Shown here piece after piece: positions 32,424-35,727 of a stretch of 35,727 nucleotides of DNA (position 1 is the first letter of the stretch; the number at the start of each line of letters is the position of its first letter). The DNA lies in the NCBI GenBank assembly GCA_009843635.1, contig VYDB01000016.1, forward strand, positions 1 through 35,727, in the 5' to 3' direction. This DNA comes from Gammaproteobacteria bacterium (GTDB lineage: Bacteria; Pseudomonadota; Gammaproteobacteria; Pseudomonadales; Azotimanducaceae). A model generated the notes under the pieces. The model saw only the letters and a program-made list of their open reading frames with translations, was not told where the DNA came from and searched no databases. The position numbers and the translations under genes are program-made.

Positions 32424-32824
32424 TCATTGATAGTTCGGCCCTGCTTGCCATCCTCTATCAGGAGCCGGACGCAGCGCTGTTCGAGCGGGCAATCGCGACG
32501 GCCCCCTCCTCCCGGATGTCGGCGGCAAACGCGCTGGAGGCCTCCATGGTCGTAGAAGGTCGCGGTGGCGTTGCTGCTGGAGACGAACTCGATGCATTCA
32601 TGGAGGCTGCCGACATAAGGCTGGCGCCAGTGACGGAAGAGCACTTTGTTGCGGCTCGGCGCGCTTGGCGGCGTTTCGGAAAGGGCAATCATCCAGCAGC
32701 GCTCAATTTCGGCGACTGCTTTGCCTACGCACTCGCCGAAGCGACCGGCGAACCGCTTCTATTCAAGGGAGACGACTTCGCCCAAACCGACATTGCATCA
32801 GCTCTCGCGGACGAACGCCCTTAA
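32420..32824 (+). CDS. vapC: VapC-type PIN-domain toxin, copy 2
   Basis: 134 aa from TTG. Catalytic acids Asp4, Glu40, Asp99 and Asp118 are kept. It differs from copy 1 at 14 positions, mostly in the 11-35 and 61-73 stretches and in the last ten residues. With identical antitoxins, each VapB should be able to neutralise both toxins unless these positions matter. Confidence 0.94.
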   Translation: MIIDSSALLAILYQEPDAALFERAIATAPSSRMSAANALEASMVVEGRGGVAAGDELDAFMEAADIRLAPVTEEHFVAARRAWRRFGKGNHPAALNFGDCFAYALAEATGEPLLFKGDDFAQTDIASALADERP

Positions 32825-32883
32825 GCGTGTGTCGTCGGTTGACGATATGGATGAAAGTTTGGAAGTAGCATAAGGAAAAACAA

Positions 32884-33108
32884 ATGAACACGTTGCACGA
32901 AATCGGCGCCGAGGGGCTGCGCGAGGCTGTCAAGGTCGCGCACCGATGGAACCGTTGGCACATTACACTAGACACATTCGCCAAGGCTTGCGGCATGCCG
33001 GAAGACTCTCGACGGCGGCTTAAGCTAGGCAGGCTCCTGCGGCACAGAGATGCCAGCTCAGAACTGTTTCGCAATTGCCGTGGAAGCTATCCGAACCCCG
33101 CCCGATAA
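32884..33108 (+). CDS. small hypothetical protein, 74 aa
   Basis: ATG with AAGGA seven bases upstream. The protein (MNTLHEIGAEGLREAVKVAH, RWNRWHITLDTFAKACGMPE...) is helical and basic, and has no recognised family. It overlaps the end of the nuclease-like gene on the other strand by 22 bases. The good ribosome-binding site supports it as real. Confidence 0.5.
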   Translation: MNTLHEIGAEGLREAVKVAHRWNRWHITLDTFAKACGMPEDSRRRLKLGRLLRHRDASSELFRNCRGSYPNPAR

Positions 33109-34406
33109 AGTACAGGATTCAAGCGCACATGGTCTTCGACCTGGCCCGGCATTCGGTAGAGGCGGCGGCCGCGCTTCCTAAAGTCATACACACGATAGAG
33201 ACTGTACTGTCGAGTAAATTCCCGTGAAAATTCAACTTCGTTCTGGCTGATGTAGAAGGGCTGGTACTTTCCGCTATTGGTGGTCTTAACCTCTATGAAC
33301 ATCTCTTCCTCCCTCGCGACGCCGTCGTCTCCTATTGGGAAGGAACGTACGTCATAGCCAAGCCCATCGCCTTGCTCCTTGCTGCTCCATTCTACGTCTT
33401 CCGCCAAGTCTTCACGTCCGGCCCGTCTTAGATGAAACTTCTCGAATTCCAAAACGAACTTTTCTCCTGATTCACCTAGTGCTCGATTCTCCGCCTCCCG
33501 TTGAGAATAGTTGACGTGGCGCGCTAAGTACTTACGGTCAGGCGGCGTTATTACTGGTATGCGATCTGGTAGATCTTGATCCAGCACTTTATCCCAGTTC
33601 GCAGTGTATGGAGCGCGTTCGATGTCGCGCAAAGTATTGATCCGCTTCAAATCGCTTTGCTTTCCGGCCAGATGCGCGAGGACTACATCTCGCAACTGAG
33701 ACTGATAGTTGAACAGCGGCTTGTATCCAGAAATGTAAGTAAACCCAAGCCCGACCAAGATGGCGCTGATGTTCTGGTGTTTTCGCTCCACTGCACCATC
33801 GGGGCGATTTCGGAGTTTGTTCCTCAGCGCCCGCCGATGCCCTGTTTTGTTATAACGTTCGCCGCGTAGCTCCTTGCCTAGCATATCGAAATAGTCTTGA
33901 ACGCACGCTTCACATTCAAGCCAATCCCAACCCCTCACTTGCAGCCGCGATTGTCTCTCTTCAGGCGTTATCGCCATGTTTTCCAACAGAGCGGATCGCA
34001 ACAGCTCGCGCACAGTATGGTTGTTCAAGAGTTCAAACAACTCATCGTCCAAATACGCATATGCGATATGCTGTTCGACTTGGCTGCGGCTGGTGACAGT
34101 GGTTAGCTCGCTGTACGACTCGCGCTGTCCGGGCTTGAGCCGATGGTGCCAGAAGCCTTCGCTGCGTAGATGGAAGTACGGGTAGATTGGCCTTGGGCTA
34201 TCTCCCTCCATTCGCAGCTCCCTAAAGCGCTCCGTAAACGCTCTTATCAAGGGATCGGAATACTCGATGTTGTTGTCAGTTAGTGTTTCTTTCTCGATCA
34301 AATCCGTCACCGCCAAAAGCATCGCAACCTTGTGCGGACTCTCACGCGTACCTCTTCTATGAAGGTTCAGAGCGGAAAACACGGATTCGTAGTAGAGTAG
34401 CGTCAT
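33087..34406 (-). CDS. DUF3883 (PD-(D/E)XK-like) protein, predicted restriction-type nuclease
   Basis: 439 aa. The N-terminal part (GTRESPHKVAMLLAVTDLIE) resembles the N-terminal domain of ScoMcrA-type HNH proteins. The middle holds a helical region RGERYNKTGHRRALRNKLRN. The C-terminal DUF3883 domain reads GYDVRSF and FIEVKTTNSGKYQPFYISQN, giving D and ExK of a PD-(D/E)XK nuclease, followed by YSLYRVYDFRK. DUF3883 occurs in restriction and anti-phage proteins. No methylase or helicase accompanies it. A role in defence is inference. Confidence 0.8.
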   Translation of the reverse strand: MTLLYYESVFSALNLHRRGTRESPHKVAMLLAVTDLIEKETLTDNNIEYSDPLIRAFTERFRELRMEGDSPRPIYPYFHLRSEGFWHHRLKPGQRESYSELTTVTSRSQVEQHIAYAYLDDELFELLNNHTVRELLRSALLENMAITPEERQSRLQVRGWDWLECEACVQDYFDMLGKELRGERYNKTGHRRALRNKLRNRPDGAVERKHQNISAILVGLGFTYISGYKPLFNYQSQLRDVVLAHLAGKQSDLKRINTLRDIERAPYTANWDKVLDQDLPDRIPVITPPDRKYLARHVNYSQREAENRALGESGEKFVLEFEKFHLRRAGREDLAEDVEWSSKEQGDGLGYDVRSFPIGDDGVAREEEMFIEVKTTNSGKYQPFYISQNEVEFSREFTRQYSLYRVYDFRKRGRRLYRMPGQVEDHVRLNPVLYRAGFG

Positions 34407-34496
34407 ATGTTGAGGTGTACAGCCTCTCTTAAGCCGTATTCAATTCGCCCTAGCTTGACGGCAAATCGCTCAACGGTTTCCCTCCCAAACACCACA

Positions 34497-35345
34497 TCAC
34501 TCAATCGGCGACAACAACTCCACCGCCGTCACCAACTGCCGAACCCCATGCGAGTGGGTTTCGTTGAACACATTTCCCTGCTCGGCCCAGCGGTGCAGTG
34601 AGTTGATGTCGAGCTTGGCGCACTGCGGCCTCACGTTCCAGGTCACGCGGGCCGGGGAGCAGGTGCTCTGGTTGTACGACGGCCCGGTGGTCGAGCCTCG
34701 GAACAGCACGGGCTCGCCGGTTTGCGACGGGATCGATTTCGCTTGGTGCAAGCCTTCAACCATGTTCCCGTCGTAGGTCATGGTGGTGAAGTCGAGGGCT
34801 TCGGGATCGTTAACCACCAGGAACGCTTGCGCCTCCACCCGCAGGAGCGGGTCGCTGCAGGCCTCCGGGACGCAGGCGCCGAGCCCTTCGCCTGGCGATG
34901 CGTCGCAGGACGTGTGCACCCAATGCACTTCGATGGTGTCGCCGGGCTTCACGCCTTCGTAGGCGCCTGGCGCTGGCGACAGCTCGGCCTCGCTGAGGTC
35001 TGGCGTTTCGTTGCAGGCGTAGCCGCCGTCATCGGCGTCGCTGACGAACAGGCTGAATCCCGGCCCCTTGTGTTCGGCGTTGGTGTGCGTATGGATGTTG
35101 CACAGGTTCATCCCGCTGGCCGGTGGCGCCAAGGGGAACGCTTCCGTGTTCAAGCCCATCGCGCTGGCGATGTCGCGCGGCGTTTGCGGCCCCATGTCGG
35201 TGCATAGCTCGGCGCTTGCCGGTTCCGGTGCTGGGATTGCCTCTGCCGGTTCCGGGATGGCCTCGGCGGGTGGGCTGGTGTCAGGCGTGCTTTCCGTGCC
35301 GCAGGCAGCGGTCAGCAGGGCAATGGCAAGAACTAAAAATCTCAT
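34497..35345 (-). CDS. delta-class carbonic anhydrase, lipoprotein
   Basis: 282 aa from ATG 35345, preceded by GGGAG at 9 bases; an upstream TTG/ATG at 35420 would spoil the signal. MRFLVLAIALLTAAC is a lipoprotein signal (lipobox Cys15). A Pro/Glu/Ala linker with PAEAIPEPAEAIPAPEP follows. The catalytic domain has CTDMGPQTPRDI, CNIHTHTNAEHKGPGFSLFV, EVHWVHTSCD and LRVEAQAFLVVNDP, as in bacterial delta-class carbonic anhydrases. Zinc ligands are among the His of NIHTHTNAEH and VHWVH. It hydrates CO2 outside the cytoplasm. Confidence 0.88.
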   Translation of the reverse strand: MRFLVLAIALLTAACGTESTPDTSPPAEAIPEPAEAIPAPEPASAELCTDMGPQTPRDIASAMGLNTEAFPLAPPASGMNLCNIHTHTNAEHKGPGFSLFVSDADDGGYACNETPDLSEAELSPAPGAYEGVKPGDTIEVHWVHTSCDASPGEGLGACVPEACSDPLLRVEAQAFLVVNDPEALDFTTMTYDGNMVEGLHQAKSIPSQTGEPVLFRGSTTGPSYNQSTCSPARVTWNVRPQCAKLDINSLHRWAEQGNVFNETHSHGVRQLVTAVELLSPIE

Positions 35346-35534
35346 GAGAATGGGCTCCCGTTGCAGGTTGAATCGAGCCGCGTCCGCCGCCCGTAGGGCT
35401 TGGCGGCGGGTATGGTCCAACTTACAGGGATGCGCTCGATGCCGTCAACGGGCGTCCCGCTGCCGCGTTCAGAGCACAAAGCAGGCGTTGACCCCGGTGG
35501 CACGCAGAATTACCGTAGCGGCAAGGAGGCATTC

Positions 35535-35727
35535 GTGACAGTCAAGTCCTCAATCTCGCTCACAGACGAGCAGCACGGCGTCAACCTGCTGCGTCAGCGC
35601 ATGGACGCTGAGGAGTTGGAGTCCGCAGCGTTGCGCGAGCTTTTGTCGCGGCGGGAGGCGCAATCCAACGGCCTAATCGAGGGCGGGACGCCCTTATCTG
35701 TTAGTTTTTCCCCTGCGGGTCCCGGAG
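35535..35727 (+). pseudogene. ParD-like antitoxin with internal deletion, partial at window end
   Basis: GTG preceded by AAGGAGG reads VTVKSSISLTDEQH, then GVNLLRQRMDAEELESAALR, ELLSRREAQ. ParD antitoxins carry about 20 more residues (the helix-turn region with YSSVSAV) between TDEQH and GVELLRQRM, so this gene has lost them. After REAQ the frame runs into the 64-bp repeat and off the window with no stop. No parE is visible. Confidence 0.65.
35664..35727 (+). repeat. 64-bp repeat (copy 2, cut by window end)
   Basis: Matches 30401-30464 inverted, with one mismatch. The window ends inside it, which suggests the assembly broke at a repeat present in several copies. Confidence 0.85.

Larger units (their letters stand above)
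32101..32824 (+). repeat. duplicated segment, copy 2 (vapBC)
   Basis: Aligns without gaps to 28097-28820. The two parts flanking it are not the same: copy 1 has higBA upstream, copy 2 has the intact GST directly upstream. Confidence 0.85.

Noticed and set aside
1-35727. CRISPR arrays and tRNA genes
   Set aside because: I found no regularly spaced direct repeats and no cloverleaf other than the tRNA-like part of tmRNA.

Overview
The window looks like a contig from an uncultured, high-GC gammaproteobacterium. The best evidence is a complete one-piece tmRNA whose tag reads ANDDNYALAA (the gammaproteobacterial type), the order nrdR-ribD-nusB-thiL-pgpA, the ispA/xseB pair and the dnaB-radA pair. 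The core from about 4.1 to 17.6 kb is dense, very GC-rich housekeeping sequence. Both flanks are looser, lower in GC, and full of toxin-antitoxin genes, gene fragments and repeats.

Layout. 1-2.4 kb: three leftward genes, a RES-domain protein cut by the window edge, a small secreted protein, and a caspase-fold protein. 2.7-4.0 kb: a winged-helix/Fic protein with an operator-like cluster of ATCGTTTCA half-sites upstream. 4.1-8.0 kb: an HD-domain protein and a membrane fatty acid desaturase, convergent with a ferredoxin and an acyl-CoA ligase. 8.1-14.4 kb: dnaB, radA, nrdR, ribD, nusB, thiL, pgpA. 14.4-17.2 kb (leftward): ispA, xseB, a small conserved gene and a Sel1-repeat protein. 17.26-17.62 kb: ssrA.

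17.6-26.9 kb is accessory: a lipoprotein metallophosphoesterase, a nucleotidyltransferase-like protein, a GNAT acetyltransferase, a HAD phosphatase, a stretch of decayed genes (leuA, adenylation-domain and SDR fragments), a cytochrome c/PQQ sugar dehydrogenase fusion, an alpha/alpha-toroid protein beside a carotenoid oxygenase, and a glyoxalase-fold protein.

27.2-32.8 kb contains a segmental duplication. A glutathione S-transferase gene followed by vapBC occurs twice. In the first copy the GST is reduced to a 30-codon ORF and a higBA module sits between it and vapBC. The two vapB genes encode identical proteins, while the vapC proteins differ at 14 of 134 residues. Between the copies lie a NUDIX hydrolase, a 5'-truncated fumarase and a methyltransferase. 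32.9-35.7 kb: a small ORF, a DUF3883-type nuclease-like protein, a delta-class carbonic anhydrase lipoprotein and a parD-like gene with an internal deletion. The parD-like gene runs into a 64-bp sequence at the right edge, and the same 64 bp, inverted, truncates the fumarase.

The items most worth a second look are the 64-bp gene-truncating repeat, the GST-vapBC duplication with its block of identity in vapB, the Fic protein whose catalytic His is replaced by Gln and whose own start codon carries an operator half-site, the caspase-like/secreted/RES cluster, and the toroid/carotenoid-oxygenase pair. All functions are inferred from sequence recognition only; no database search was run.
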